64,000 nt of DNA from Shouchella oshimensis (GTDB lineage Bacteria > Bacillota > Bacilli > Bacillales > Bacillaceae_D), in the NCBI RefSeq assembly GCF_002019765.1, contig NZ_KV917380.1:1383858-1447857 (forward strand). Reading direction: 5' to 3'. This document shows, piece by piece, positions 8,955 through 17,613 of this stretch. The position numbers were made by a program, and so were the translations under genes. Under the pieces are notes generated by a model. That model was given only the letters and a program-made list of their open reading frames with translations. It was not told where the DNA came from and made no database searches. Numbering within the stretch: the first letter of the stretch is position 1; each line of letters begins with the position of its first letter.

Positions 8955-10655
8955 ATGGAGATCGTTGAAAAAAGATGGACGAAGCACTATCCGAAAACTG
9001 TAGAGGGATCCATGCATTATGATGAGCTTCCGTTGCAACATTTTTTCACTGAATCTGCCAAGGCGTATCCTGAACACGAGGCTGTTCATTTTTTAGGAAA
9101 ATCAATCACTTATGAGGATTTGCATAATCAAGCCGTTTCTTTTGCAAATCAGCTGATTAAATTGGGGGTGAAAAAAGGGGACCGAGTAGCAATTATGTTG
9201 CCAAACTCTCCACAGTCAATCATCAGTTATTACGGCATTTTAATGACAGGTGGAATTGTTGTTCAAACAAACCCTCTGTATGTGGAACGAGAACTCCAGC
9301 ATCAGTTATCTGATTCAGGAGCGAAACTAATTGTTTGTCTGGACTCAGTCTTACCTCGAGTACAAAAGGTAATGGAGCAAACACCACTTGAACTGATTAT
9401 CGTTACAAGTATTCCCGATTACTTACCATTTCCAAAAGGCATGCTTTTTCCACTTGTACAGAAAAAGCAAGGTATTCCTAAAGTGAAAGTGGAATACTCA
9501 GATCGGATATTACGGTTTACGAAACTCGTTAAAGAGGGAAGTCTTCAGCAGCCGGATGTTGAAGTCACTAGCACAGATGTTGCTTTATTGCAATATACTG
9601 GGGGAACTACCGGACTAGCGAAAGGCGTTATCCTCACCCATTATAATCTTGTTGTGAATGCTCAACAGTGTGATGCATGGCTCTATAAAGCTAAACCCGC
9701 GAAAGAACGTGTACTCGGTGTGATGCCATTTTTTCACGTGTATGGTATGACAACCGTTATGAATGTCGCCGTATTGAAGGCACAAACAATGGTTCTTTTG
9801 CCACGGTTTAACCCGAAAGACGTACTAAAAACAATTGAAAAGCAGAAAATAACGCTATTTCCAGGTGCACCAACGATGTATATTGCGCTCTGTAAGCAAG
9901 AAGATATTACTGAATATGATTTAACGTCTGTTAATGCATGTATTAGTGGCGCGGCTGCTCTTCCATTAGAAGTTCAGCAGAAGTTTGAAAAGTTGACAAA
10001 TGGTCGAATTGTAGAAGGATACGGTTTAACGGAAACTTCTCCAGTGGCATGTGCCAATCCTATATGGGATAAGCGGAAGCCAGGAAGTGTAGGCATTCCT
10101 TGGCCAGATACAGATGTGATGATTTTCTCATTAGAACGTGACGGACCTGCAGAAATAGGAGAAATTGGGGAAGTGTTTATAAAAGGTCCCCAAGTGATGT
10201 CAGGCTATTGGAACCGTCCTGAAGATACGAGTCAAACGTTTCATGGTGACTGGTTTAAAAGTGGTGACATGGGCCGAATGGATGAGGAAGGCTACGTCTA
10301 TATAGTGGATCGGAAAAAAGAATTAATTATTGCAAGTGGCTATAATATTTACCCTCGTGAAATTGAAGAAGTATTATATGAGCACGAAGCAATTGTGCAA
10401 GCTGCTGTAATCGGTGTACCAGACGAATATCGTGGTGAAACTGTAAAAGCATTTGTTGTATTAAAAGAGGGTTCTTCCGTTACGGAAGAAGAGTTAAAGA
10501 GCTATTGCGCAAAACGAATGGCTGCCTTTAAACTTCCTAAGTACTATGAATTTAGAGAGGAATTGCCTGCTACATTAACAGGTAAAATATTGAAAAGAGT
10601 ATTATTAGATGAAGAACGAACAAAGAGAGATGCCCACGAAAAAAAGCAAGCTTAG
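8955..10655 (+). CDS. lcfA: Long-chain fatty-acid-CoA ligase
   Basis: This AMP-forming acyl-CoA synthetase (566 residues from this start) activates fatty acids for beta-oxidation. Visible motifs are the P-loop-like LLQYTGGTTGLAKG (about 210), GYGLTETSP (about 355), the SGDMGRMDEEGY hinge region with DRKKELI and SGYNIYP (about 430-470), and the catalytic C-terminal lysine in LTGKILKR. ATG 8955 is preferred because AGGAGGGG lies 4 bp upstream; ATG 8940, five codons earlier, also has a GAGGAG site and cannot be excluded. It has its own cre-controlled promoter and is separated from fadR by a hairpin and a new promoter. Confidence 0.94.
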   Translation: MEIVEKRWTKHYPKTVEGSMHYDELPLQHFFTESAKAYPEHEAVHFLGKSITYEDLHNQAVSFANQLIKLGVKKGDRVAIMLPNSPQSIISYYGILMTGGIVVQTNPLYVERELQHQLSDSGAKLIVCLDSVLPRVQKVMEQTPLELIIVTSIPDYLPFPKGMLFPLVQKKQGIPKVKVEYSDRILRFTKLVKEGSLQQPDVEVTSTDVALLQYTGGTTGLAKGVILTHYNLVVNAQQCDAWLYKAKPAKERVLGVMPFFHVYGMTTVMNVAVLKAQTMVLLPRFNPKDVLKTIEKQKITLFPGAPTMYIALCKQEDITEYDLTSVNACISGAAALPLEVQQKFEKLTNGRIVEGYGLTETSPVACANPIWDKRKPGSVGIPWPDTDVMIFSLERDGPAEIGEIGEVFIKGPQVMSGYWNRPEDTSQTFHGDWFKSGDMGRMDEEGYVYIVDRKKELIIASGYNIYPREIEEVLYEHEAIVQAAVIGVPDEYRGETVKAFVVLKEGSSVTEEELKSYCAKRMAAFKLPKYYEFREELPATLTGKILKRVLLDEERTKRDAHEKKQA

Positions 10656-10662
10656 AACAAAA

Positions 10663-10700
10663 GGTTTCTTTGCTATGCAGGCAAAGAAACCAGTTTCTTA
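10663..10700 (+). terminator. Terminator-like hairpin after lcfA
   Basis: GGTTTCTTTGC (10663-10673) pairs perfectly with 10681-10691. The T tract afterwards is interrupted, so termination may be partial and lcfA may read into fadR. Confidence 0.6.
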
Positions 10701-10701
10701 T

Positions 10702-10755
10702 TTGACAATTATCCTCCCATTTACTATAATATCAATATGAATGAATACTCATTCA
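10702..10755 (+). promoter_or_regulatory. fadR operon promoter with FadR operator
   Basis: A consensus sigma-A promoter is present: TTGACA (10702-10707), 17 bp, TATAAT (10725-10730). The expected transcription start is overlapped by TGAATGAATACTCATTCA (10738-10755), whose 7-bp arms TGAATGA/TCATTCA are perfectly inverted and match the B. subtilis FadR box. Binding here would autoregulate fadR and repress fadB-etfBA until long-chain acyl-CoA relieves it. The regulator-operator pairing is inferred from the adjacent gene and the known box. Confidence 0.88.
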
Positions 10756-10779
10756 TGATTGTGGTAAGGAGAGATTGTA

Positions 10780-11379
10780 GTGAGTAAACGTAAAGGTCAA
10801 AAATTCGATAAAATAATTGATGCAGCAGTATTAGTCATAGCGAAGCATGGGTTTCATCAAGCTCAAGTGTCTAAGATTGCAAAAGAAGCTGGAGTGGCAG
10901 ATGGAACCATTTACTTATATTTTAAAAACAAAGAAGATATATTAATCTCCTTATTTCAAGAAAAAATGGGTTCTTTCGTTGAAACAAGCAACCTGAAAAT
11001 TAAACAAGAGAAAACCATTGAAGATAAATTAAACGTGTTAATTTCGTCTCATTTTGCTCAATTGGAGAGGGATTATCACCTTGCTGTTGTTACTCAATTA
11101 GAGTTACGTCAGTCTAAAGTAGAATTGAGGCAAAGAATAAATCAAGTTTTAAAAGGATATCTTCTCTTAATAGACGAAATAGTACAAGAGGGGAAAAAAA
11201 GTGGCACGTTTCATGTCGATTTGGATCCTTTATTGGCGAGGCAAATGATTTTTGGAACGCTTGATGAAGTGGTTTCAAACTGGGTCATGTCCGAAGGAAA
11301 ATTTTCGTTAACAAACCAAACAAACACGGTACAAGAAATGTTACTTCATGGCTTAACCGGTAAAAAGGAGAGGGGTTAG
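10780..11379 (+). CDS. fadR: TetR-family fatty acid degradation regulator FadR
   Basis: The 199-residue protein has an N-terminal TetR helix-turn-helix (about residues 9-55: ILDAA-like DAAVLVIAKHGFHQAQVSKIA, then VADGTIYLYFKNKEDIL) and a divergent ligand-binding C-terminal domain. In B. subtilis FadR (YsiA) represses beta-oxidation genes and is released by long-chain acyl-CoA. GTG 10780 follows AAGGAGAG. It leads the fadR-fadB-etfB-etfA group, 5 bp before fadB, and its own promoter carries a perfect FadR-type operator. Position and length match ysiA. Confidence 0.93.
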   Translation: MSKRKGQKFDKIIDAAVLVIAKHGFHQAQVSKIAKEAGVADGTIYLYFKNKEDILISLFQEKMGSFVETSNLKIKQEKTIEDKLNVLISSHFAQLERDYHLAVVTQLELRQSKVELRQRINQVLKGYLLLIDEIVQEGKKSGTFHVDLDPLLARQMIFGTLDEVVSNWVMSEGKFSLTNQTNTVQEMLLHGLTGKKERG

Positions 11380-11384
11380 AGAGA

Positions 11385-12155
11385 ATGGAGCATGTTATGT
11401 GGCAGGTTGAAGAAGGTGTAGCCATTGTGACACTAACTCGACCACCAGCCAATGCGCTTTCACGTGGCGTAATGGCTGAGTTAAACGAGATTTTTGAAAA
11501 CGTATACAAAGACAATGAGATTAAGGCAGTGGTTCTTCATGGTGAAGGACGCTTCTTCGCCGCTGGTGCGGATATTAAAGAATTTACAGAAGTGAAAAAT
11601 GAACAGGAGTTTGCACAACTAGGTCAAATTGGACAAGAAACGTTTACGAAAATTGAGCAATCCCCTAAACCAGTTATTGCTGCTATTCATGGTGCGGCGT
11701 TAGGTGGTGGCTTAGAGCTTGCATTAGCTTGTCATATACGACTGGCTGCAAAAGGAACAAAGCTCGGATTACCCGAACTAAATCTTGGCCTCATACCTGG
11801 GTTTGGTGGAACACAGCGATTGCCTAAACTCATAGGAAAAGCTAAGGCAATAGAACTGATGCTTACAAGTGAACCAATGACAGCAGAAGAAGGGTATTTA
11901 GTTGGGCTAATTAATCATGTCTTACCTGAAGAAGACGTTCTTTCAGCAGCGCGTTCAATGGCAACGGTCATTGCAGGAAAAAGCCCTCTCACCGTTCAAA
12001 AAACGTTAGAATTAGTGGAGTTTAGCGACAGCAAGCTAGAAGTAGGATTAGAGAAAGAACGTGCCGCTTTTGGAGATGTGTTTAAACAAGAAGATCGACA
12101 TGAAGGCGTTCAAGCATTTTTAGAAAAGAGAAAGCCTGTATTTAAAGGGAATTAA
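11385..12155 (+). CDS. fadB: Enoyl-CoA hydratase
   Basis: This 256-residue crotonase-fold enzyme hydrates trans-2-enoyl-CoA in beta-oxidation. The oxyanion-hole segments AAGADIKEF (about 60) and HGAALGGGLELALACH (about 100-115) are present. The catalytic glutamates of the family are plausibly E in GGGLELA and in LPELNLGLIPGFGGTQRL. ATG 11385 follows GAGAGGGG, and the gene is 5 bp after fadR. The etfBA electron acceptors that take electrons from acyl-CoA dehydrogenase follow in the same transcript. No acyl-CoA dehydrogenase gene lies in the window. Confidence 0.92.
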   Translation: MEHVMWQVEEGVAIVTLTRPPANALSRGVMAELNEIFENVYKDNEIKAVVLHGEGRFFAAGADIKEFTEVKNEQEFAQLGQIGQETFTKIEQSPKPVIAAIHGAALGGGLELALACHIRLAAKGTKLGLPELNLGLIPGFGGTQRLPKLIGKAKAIELMLTSEPMTAEEGYLVGLINHVLPEEDVLSAARSMATVIAGKSPLTVQKTLELVEFSDSKLEVGLEKERAAFGDVFKQEDRHEGVQAFLEKRKPVFKGN

Positions 12156-12172
12156 TAGAGGAGGGTTCATAG

Positions 12173-12943
12173 ATGAATATTTTTGTTATTTTAAAGCGTA
12201 CGTTTGACACAGAGGAAAAAATTTCAATAACAAATGGAAAAGTTCAAGAAGATGGTGCAGAATTTATTATTAATCCATACGATGAATACGCTGTAGAAGA
12301 AGCGCTCGTTCTACGAGAAGTCCATGGTGGTGAGGTAACCGTCGTAACCGTTGGCGAAGAAGATGCGGAGAAACAGCTTCGCACTGCGCTAGCAATGGGG
12401 GCAGATAAAGCGGTGCTCTTAGACAGGGAAGAGGTTGAAGAGAGTGACCCTTATACAACAGCATCGTTGCTGCATGCGTATTTCAAAGAGCAGGATTTTG
12501 ATATTATACTAGCTGGAAATGTAGCTGTTGATGGTGGATCGGGTCAAGTTGGTCCAAGACTTGCAGAACTATTAGATATTTCACAAGTGACAACGATTAC
12601 AAGTCTTTCTATTGATGGTCAAACCGCATCTATTGTTCGTGATGTGGAAGGAGACGAAGAAAAAGTAGAAGCACAGCTGCCTTTGCTCGTAACGGCTCAG
12701 CAAGGCCTGAATGAGCCTCGCTACCCTTCTTTGCCAGGGATTATGAAAGCGAAGAAGAAGCCTTTAGAAACACTTGACCTTGATGATTTAGAGGTGGAAG
12801 AAGAGGATGTTGAAGCAAAAACGTCTGTTAGTGAAGTGTATTTACCACCTGAGAAACAAGCTGGTAAGAAATTAGAAGGTGAACCAAGCGAACAAGTAAA
12901 AGAACTTGTTTCATTATTACGATCAGAAGCGAAAGTGATATAA
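12173..12943 (+). CDS. etfB: Electron transfer flavoprotein beta subunit
   Basis: This 256-residue EtfB starts MNIFVILKRTFDTE and contains the AMP-binding-type segment AGNVAVDGGSGQVGPRLAE (about 120) and the family LPLLVTAQQGLNEPRYPSL signature (about 168-186). With EtfA it accepts electrons from acyl-CoA dehydrogenases and passes them toward the quinone pool. The start follows GAGGAGGG by 8 bp. It sits 17 bp after fadB and 14 bp before etfA, forming one operon under FadR control. Confidence 0.95.
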   Translation: MNIFVILKRTFDTEEKISITNGKVQEDGAEFIINPYDEYAVEEALVLREVHGGEVTVVTVGEEDAEKQLRTALAMGADKAVLLDREEVEESDPYTTASLLHAYFKEQDFDIILAGNVAVDGGSGQVGPRLAELLDISQVTTITSLSIDGQTASIVRDVEGDEEKVEAQLPLLVTAQQGLNEPRYPSLPGIMKAKKKPLETLDLDDLEVEEEDVEAKTSVSEVYLPPEKQAGKKLEGEPSEQVKELVSLLRSEAKVI

Positions 12944-12957
12944 AAGGAGGCTTCATC

Positions 12958-13923
12958 ATGAGTAGAAAAACACTTGTTCTTGCAGAGGCGAAAAATGGTG
13001 AGTTAAGAAATGTATCGTTTGAATCCATTGGAGCAGCAAAGCAAATTGCTGATGGAGGGGAAATCGTAGCTGTTTTAGCTGGCGATACTGTGAGCGATCT
13101 GGCGAAAACGTTGTTTGCATATGGAGCAGACCGCGTAATCGGAGTAGAGAATGACGCACTGAAGCATTACACAACGGATGGGTTTAAACAAGCATTTTTA
13201 CAAGTGTTCGATAAAGAAAACCCTGACGCAGTGGTTCTTGGTCATACGTCTATCGGGAAAGACGTATCACCACGATTGGCTGTGAAAATGGACGCTGCCT
13301 TATTCTCAGATGTTGTTGCCATTGAGGGCTTACACTTCACAAGACCGATATATTCCGGTAAAGCATTTGAAAAACGAACAACGCAAAGCGAGAAAATGAT
13401 TGTGACAATCCGTCCGAACAATATTGTGGCACCGGAAAAAGATGAAACGAAAACAGGTGATGTGGAGACAGTAGCGGTTGATATTCGTGACTTATGCACC
13501 ATTGTGAAAGAAGTTGTTAAGAAAGCGACAGGTGGGGTCGATCTATCTGAAGCAAATGTCATTGTAGCAGGAGGACGAGGGGTTAAAAGTGCTGATGGCT
13601 TTAAACCGTTAGAAGAATTAGCTGAACTCCTTGGTGGTGCAATTGGAGCTTCACGAGGTGCATGTGATGCGGAATACTGTGATTATTCACTGCAAATTGG
13701 GCAAACAGGCAAAGTGGTAACACCTGATTTGTACTTTGCTATTGGTCTATCTGGAGCGATTCAACATTTGGCCGGCATGTCAAACTCAAAAGTCATTGTT
13801 GCCATTAATAAAGATCCGGAAGCACCTATTTTTGAAGTGGCTGACTATGGGATCGTTGGAGACTTGTTTGAGATTGTACCGCTACTAACAGAAGAATTAC
13901 GTAATGTATTAGTGACCAATTAA
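12958..13923 (+). CDS. etfA: Electron transfer flavoprotein alpha subunit
   Basis: This 321-residue EtfA has an N-terminal alpha/beta domain and a C-terminal FAD domain. The FAD signature begins with AGGRGVKSADGF (about 203) and continues through SRGACDAEYC and PDLYFAIGLSGAIQHLAGM (about 258-280). It is the last gene of the fadR operon and is followed at once by a terminator. The start follows AAAGGAGG. The 'AEYCDYSLQIGQTGKVV' part is well conserved in the family, so the assignment is firm. Confidence 0.95.
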   Translation: MSRKTLVLAEAKNGELRNVSFESIGAAKQIADGGEIVAVLAGDTVSDLAKTLFAYGADRVIGVENDALKHYTTDGFKQAFLQVFDKENPDAVVLGHTSIGKDVSPRLAVKMDAALFSDVVAIEGLHFTRPIYSGKAFEKRTTQSEKMIVTIRPNNIVAPEKDETKTGDVETVAVDIRDLCTIVKEVVKKATGGVDLSEANVIVAGGRGVKSADGFKPLEELAELLGGAIGASRGACDAEYCDYSLQIGQTGKVVTPDLYFAIGLSGAIQHLAGMSNSKVIVAINKDPEAPIFEVADYGIVGDLFEIVPLLTEELRNVLVTN

Positions 13924-13928
13924 GTTTG

Positions 13929-13962
13929 AAAGCCATTTGCTTGAGCAAGTGGCTTTTCTTTT
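13929..13962 (+). terminator. Terminator of the fadR-etfA operon
   Basis: A 13-bp stem (with one G-T pair) begins AAAGCCATT at 13929 and closes with GGCTTT, followed by a T-rich tract. Confidence 0.85.
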
Positions 13963-14085
13963 ATAACTTTATCGTTTATCATAAATCAACAGTGGGCACT
14001 CTACATGGTAGAGCAAATTATTTTCTTGCTTCAAATGGAAGTGTTATACTTAAAGTACGTTGTAATGGAAAGGGGATTTTTAAAA

Positions 14086-14400
14086 ATGGCAATTGTAAAT
14101 GCAACTGATCAAAACTTTACTGAAGAAACAAAAGACGGTGTTGTACTCGTTGATTTTTGGGCACCTTGGTGTGGACCTTGTAAAATGATTGCACCAGTTC
14201 TTGAAGAGTTAGATGGAGACCTTGGCGACAAAGCAAAAATCGTTAAAGTTGACGTTGATGAAAACCAAGAAACAGCTGGTAAATTTGGTGTTATGAGTAT
14301 CCCGACTTTACTTGTTCTGAAAGATGGAGAAGTCGTTGATAAAGCTGTTGGCTTCCAACCAAAAGAAGCGCTAGCTGAACTTCTTAACAAACAAATGTAA
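14086..14400 (+). CDS. trxA: Thioredoxin
   Basis: This 104-residue thioredoxin carries the redox motif WCGPC at residues 28-32 and the cis-proline loop MSIPTLLV near 73-77. It reduces protein disulfides in the cytoplasm. The start MAIVNATDQ at 14086 is preferred because AGGGG lies upstream and length matches the family; an upstream in-frame extension to 14005 would add 27 unrelated residues. It is bounded by terminators on both sides and so is probably its own transcription unit; a TATACT at 14045-14050 may be its -10, but no good -35 was found. Confidence 0.97.
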   Translation: MAIVNATDQNFTEETKDGVVLVDFWAPWCGPCKMIAPVLEELDGDLGDKAKIVKVDVDENQETAGKFGVMSIPTLLVLKDGEVVDKAVGFQPKEALAELLNKQM

Positions 14401-14406
14401 GACGAT

Positions 14407-14439
14407 CCGCCTTCTTTTTAAAAGGAAGGCGGTTTTTTT
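14407..14439 (+). terminator. Terminator of trxA
   Basis: CCGCCTTC and GAAGGCGG arms enclose an A/T-rich loop and are followed by seven T residues. Confidence 0.9.
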
Positions 14440-14458
14440 ACACATAGGAGGCCAATTT

Positions 14459-16234
14459 ATGAATGATGCCATTCAAAATAAACTTCCGCTACTTCCTGAT
14501 AAGCCTGGTTGTTACTTAATGAAAGATAAGCAAGGAACGATAATCTATGTAGGAAAAGCGAAAGTACTTAAGAACCGTGTGCGCTCTTATTTTACTGGCA
14601 GTCATGATACAAAGACACAGCGCTTAGTTACGGAGATTCATGATTTTGAATACATCGTTACTTCGAGCAATATTGAAGCGTTAATCCTTGAATTAACATT
14701 AATAAAAAAGCATGACCCTAAATACAATGTCCTGTTAAAAGATGACAAAAGCTTTCCTTATATTAAAATTACCAATGAAAAACATCCACGCCTTGTGATT
14801 ACTCGCCAAGTAAAAAAAGATGGCGGAAAGTACTTTGGACCCTATCCAAATGCAGGGGCTGCTTCTGATACTAAAAAGCTGTTAGATCGTTTGTATCCTT
14901 TACGTAAGTGCCGAAAGATGCCAGATAGCGTTTGCTTGTACTATCACATCGGTCAATGTTTAGCTCCATGTGTGTATGACGTAACTGATAAACAGAATCA
15001 AGAAATGGTTCAAGAAATAACCCGCTTTTTAAAATACGGTCACACTGAGATAAAAGAAAGTCTTCAAGCAAAAATGACAGAAGCGGCTGAAAAACTGGAC
15101 TTTGAACGTGCGCAAGAATTGAGAGATACGCTGATTCAAATGGATAAAGTGATGGAAAAGCAAAAAATGTCCTTTTCAGATCAAACCGATCGAGATGTAT
15201 TTGGGTTTTCTTATGATAAGGGCTGGATGTGTGTCCAAGTCTTTTTTGTGCGACAAGGGCGATTAATTGAGCGAGATGTTGCCATGTTTCCGATTTATCA
15301 AGAAGCATCTGAGGAGCTGCTCTCCTTCATTGCACAGTTTTATTTAGAAAAGAACCATATTAAACCGAAAGAACTATTTGTTTCTGAGCATGTGGATGCA
15401 GAATTATTAACAGAACTCTTAAAAGTAAAAGTTAGCCAACCGAAAAGAGGACAGAAGAAATCTCTTCTTGACCTAGCGGAAGAAAATGCGGCAATTGCAC
15501 TAAAGGAGAAGTTTTCATTAATTGAGCGAGACGAAGAACGAACGATTAAAGCCGTTGAACGTCTAGGAGAAGCAATGGGTATTTCAACACCTTACCGTAT
15601 TGAAGCGTTTGATAACTCCAATATTCAAGGAGTAGACCCGGTATCTGCAATGGTGACTTTTATTGATGGCAAACCGGCACGAAAGCATTATCGAAAGTAT
15701 AAAATTAAGACAGTAGCAGGACCTGATGATTATGGTTCTATGCGAGAAGTAGTGCGGAGGCGTTATGTACGGCTACTAAAGGAAGAAGCCCCATTACCCG
15801 ATTTAATCGTAATTGATGGAGGCAGTGGTCAAATTACAGCAGCAAAAGAAGTTGTAGAAGATGAGTTAGGGCTGTCGATCCCTGTTTGTGGTCTGGCAAA
15901 AGACGCGACGCACAAAACGTCACAGCTCCTCATTGGTAGCCCACCTCAAGTAGTGACTTTAAAGCGAGATAGCCATGAGTTCTACTTACTACAGCGAATC
16001 CAAGATGAAGTACATCGATTTGCAATCACATTCCATCGCCAAACCCGTTCAAAGAGTTTTTTCCAATCTGCACTTGACGACATAACGGGTGTAGGGGAGA
16101 AACGAAAGCGCACACTTTTAAAGGCATTTGGTTCAATGAAAAAAATGCGGGAAGCGAGTGTAGATCAATTAGCAGAATATGTGCCTAGAAACGTGGCAAA
16201 GCAACTATATGAAAAACTGCAGTCAGAGAAGTAA
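14459..16234 (+). CDS. uvrC: UvrABC system protein C
   Basis: This 591-residue excision nuclease subunit makes both incisions in nucleotide excision repair. It has an N-terminal GIY-YIG nuclease (about 14-92, with [18 protein letters not shown]), a Cys-rich zone, a UVR domain binding UvrB (about 195-235), an RNase H-like nuclease ([11 protein letters not shown] near 380, VIDGGSGQ near 455) and C-terminal helix-hairpin-helices ([15 protein letters not shown]). ATG 14459 follows TAGGAGG. It follows trxA as in B. subtilis, but lysC, which comes next there, is missing here. Confidence 0.97.
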   Translation: MNDAIQNKLPLLPDKPGCYLMKDKQGTIIYVGKAKVLKNRVRSYFTGSHDTKTQRLVTEIHDFEYIVTSSNIEALILELTLIKKHDPKYNVLLKDDKSFPYIKITNEKHPRLVITRQVKKDGGKYFGPYPNAGAASDTKKLLDRLYPLRKCRKMPDSVCLYYHIGQCLAPCVYDVTDKQNQEMVQEITRFLKYGHTEIKESLQAKMTEAAEKLDFERAQELRDTLIQMDKVMEKQKMSFSDQTDRDVFGFSYDKGWMCVQVFFVRQGRLIERDVAMFPIYQEASEELLSFIAQFYLEKNHIKPKELFVSEHVDAELLTELLKVKVSQPKRGQKKSLLDLAEENAAIALKEKFSLIERDEERTIKAVERLGEAMGISTPYRIEAFDNSNIQGVDPVSAMVTFIDGKPARKHYRKYKIKTVAGPDDYGSMREVVRRRYVRLLKEEAPLPDLIVIDGGSGQITAAKEVVEDELGLSIPVCGLAKDATHKTSQLLIGSPPQVVTLKRDSHEFYLLQRIQDEVHRFAITFHRQTRSKSFFQSALDDITGVGEKRKRTLLKAFGSMKKMREASVDQLAEYVPRNVAKQLYEKLQSEK

Positions 16235-16249
16235 ACTGCAGTTTTTTTC
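16214..16249 (+). terminator. Terminator overlapping the uvrC stop
   Basis: AAACTGCAG (16214-16222) pairs with CTGCAGTTT (16236-16244), followed by T residues. The upstream arm lies inside the last codons of uvrC. Confidence 0.85.
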
Positions 16250-16253
16250 TAGC

Positions 16254-16655
16254 TTATATGGCTACGGAGTCTTTATGATCAAAGTGAACGGTAAGACGAA
16301 TTGCCTTGCCTTTTTTTGTGTAGGTGGCAGCTGTTGCAACCGCAAACTGGGTTTCAAGCGTCTCAGCTAGAAATCCTGCTTCTAATTGGTACGACCGTTC
16401 ATCGTCTTTCGTCATCCATTCTCCGCTTAACTCATAGTGCCACTCATTTTTCTTTTGCTTAATTAAGGAGAGGTCTCCCCAATACACTTGTTTAAAAAAC
16501 GTATGTAGTTCTTCTATTTGTTCTAGCTTATACTTTCGCGCTAACGATTTTCCAACCCAATACAATAAGTGATCATGCTCCTTGCCTAAAACAAGTTGAA
16601 GCACGTCGTTTCGGATTAATTCGTAGCCTTTTAATTGATGGTTTGTTTCACTCAT
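16254..16655 (-). CDS. yslB: YslB family protein (DUF2507)
   Basis: The protein is 133 residues from this start and resembles B. subtilis YslB: conserved stretches GYELIRNDVLQLVLG, LLYWVGKSLARKY and QLEAGFLAETLE. The fold belongs to the sensor-like DUF2507 group and no biochemical role is known. ATG at 16655 has GGGGTG 5 bp upstream; a TTG seven codons earlier (16676), with AAGGAG further upstream, is an alternative start. It is convergent with uvrC and divergent from the sdh operon, in the same neighbourhood as in B. subtilis. Confidence 0.85.
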   Translation of the reverse strand: MSETNHQLKGYELIRNDVLQLVLGKEHDHLLYWVGKSLARKYKLEQIEELHTFFKQVYWGDLSLIKQKKNEWHYELSGEWMTKDDERSYQLEAGFLAETLETQFAVATAATYTKKGKAIRLTVHFDHKDSVAI

Positions 16656-16792
16656 TACAGCACCCCATTGTTTCAAAAAAAATTGCTCCTTCTATAGTAC
16701 AGTTCTTTGAATCATTTGTCAGCCTTTTTAAAAGATCGATCAGACAGAAGATTCTAAACCCTTTTAAATCAATAAGAATTGAATCCGTTTTC

Positions 16793-16821
16793 TTGACTCA
16801 AAAAACCCCTAGGAGTAAAAT
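16793..16821 (+). promoter_or_regulatory. Promoter of the sdhCAB operon
   Basis: TTGACT (16793-16798) and TAAAAT (16816-16821) are 17 bp apart. Transcription would start near 16828, giving a leader of about 145 nt before sdhC. A weak cre-like sequence (12 of 14, 16780-16793) abuts the -35. The rest of the 16656-16971 interval holds the yslB upstream region and the short leader frame at 16892. Confidence 0.7.
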
Positions 16822-16891
16822 GAAAGTGTTCTGTTTGTTTCATAGTTTTGTTGAATTTTTGTGAATAGGCAAGAAATGGAGCGGGAGGTAC

Positions 16892-16930
16892 ATGTATACG
16901 AAAGAGATAGAAATTGTCATTCATTTCTAA
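16892..16930 (+). CDS. 12-codon leader reading frame upstream of sdhC
   Basis: A short frame MYTKEIEIVIHF lies in the sdh leader with a strong GGGAGGT site 2-8 bp before its ATG. It ends 41 bp before sdhC and is not in frame with it. The binding site is as good as that of sdhC itself. Translation is inferred only; it may be a leader peptide or a ribosome standby site. Confidence 0.35.
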   Translation: MYTKEIEIVIHF

Positions 16931-16971
16931 AAGGGGTAAGGAACTGGAAAACATATGTGGAGGGAACGTGT

Positions 16972-17580
16972 ATGCCGAGTAATTTAGAGTACTTTAATCG
17001 AAGACTGCATTCGTTATTAGGAGTTATTCCTATTGGTATTTTTTTAATTCAACACTTTGTTATTAATCATTTTGCAACAAGAGGTCCAGAAGCTTTTAAC
17101 CAAGCTGCACACTTTATGGAAAGCCTTCCATTTCGCTATGCACTTGAAATTTTTATTATCTTTTTACCAATTATGTTCCACGCAGTTTATGGCATTTTTA
17201 TTGCTTTTAAAGGCAAAAGCAACACAAGCCGTTATGGATTTTTTAGAAACTGGATGTTCTTGTTACAACGTGTATCAGGCGTTTTCTTAGTAATCTTTAT
17301 CGCTTGGCATGTCTGGGATACAAGAGTCCAAGCTATGTTAGGTCAAGAAGTAAATTACGAAATGATGGCAAATATCTTGCAAAACAATTGGATGTTTGCA
17401 TTTTATATAGTGGGTATCGTCGCAGCAACTTTTCATTTTGCAAATGGATTGTGGTCGTTCGCGGTATCGTGGGGAATTACCGTAACACCTAAGTCGCAAA
17501 AAATTATGACGTATGTATCGATCGTTGTATTTATAGCACTTACATATGTAGGTGTTGCTTCAGCTCTGGCATTTGTGTAA
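16972..17580 (+). CDS. sdhC: Succinate dehydrogenase cytochrome b558 subunit
   Basis: This 202-residue membrane anchor equals the B. subtilis length. Five hydrophobic segments are visible (about 14-32, 58-80, 93-113, 130-152, 170-195), with His residues suited to diheme ligation (HSLLG, HFVINHF, MFHAVYG, WHVWD, FHFANG). It holds the hydrophilic subunits at the membrane and passes electrons to menaquinone. ATG 16972 follows GGAGGG; upstream in-frame sequence to 16861 lies in the leader and is unlike the family. Confidence 0.96.
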   Translation: MPSNLEYFNRRLHSLLGVIPIGIFLIQHFVINHFATRGPEAFNQAAHFMESLPFRYALEIFIIFLPIMFHAVYGIFIAFKGKSNTSRYGFFRNWMFLLQRVSGVFLVIFIAWHVWDTRVQAMLGQEVNYEMMANILQNNWMFAFYIVGIVAATFHFANGLWSFAVSWGITVTPKSQKIMTYVSIVVFIALTYVGVASALAFV

Positions 17581-17613
17581 ATAAGACTTGCAACGTATAG
17601 GGAGTGGACGAAA

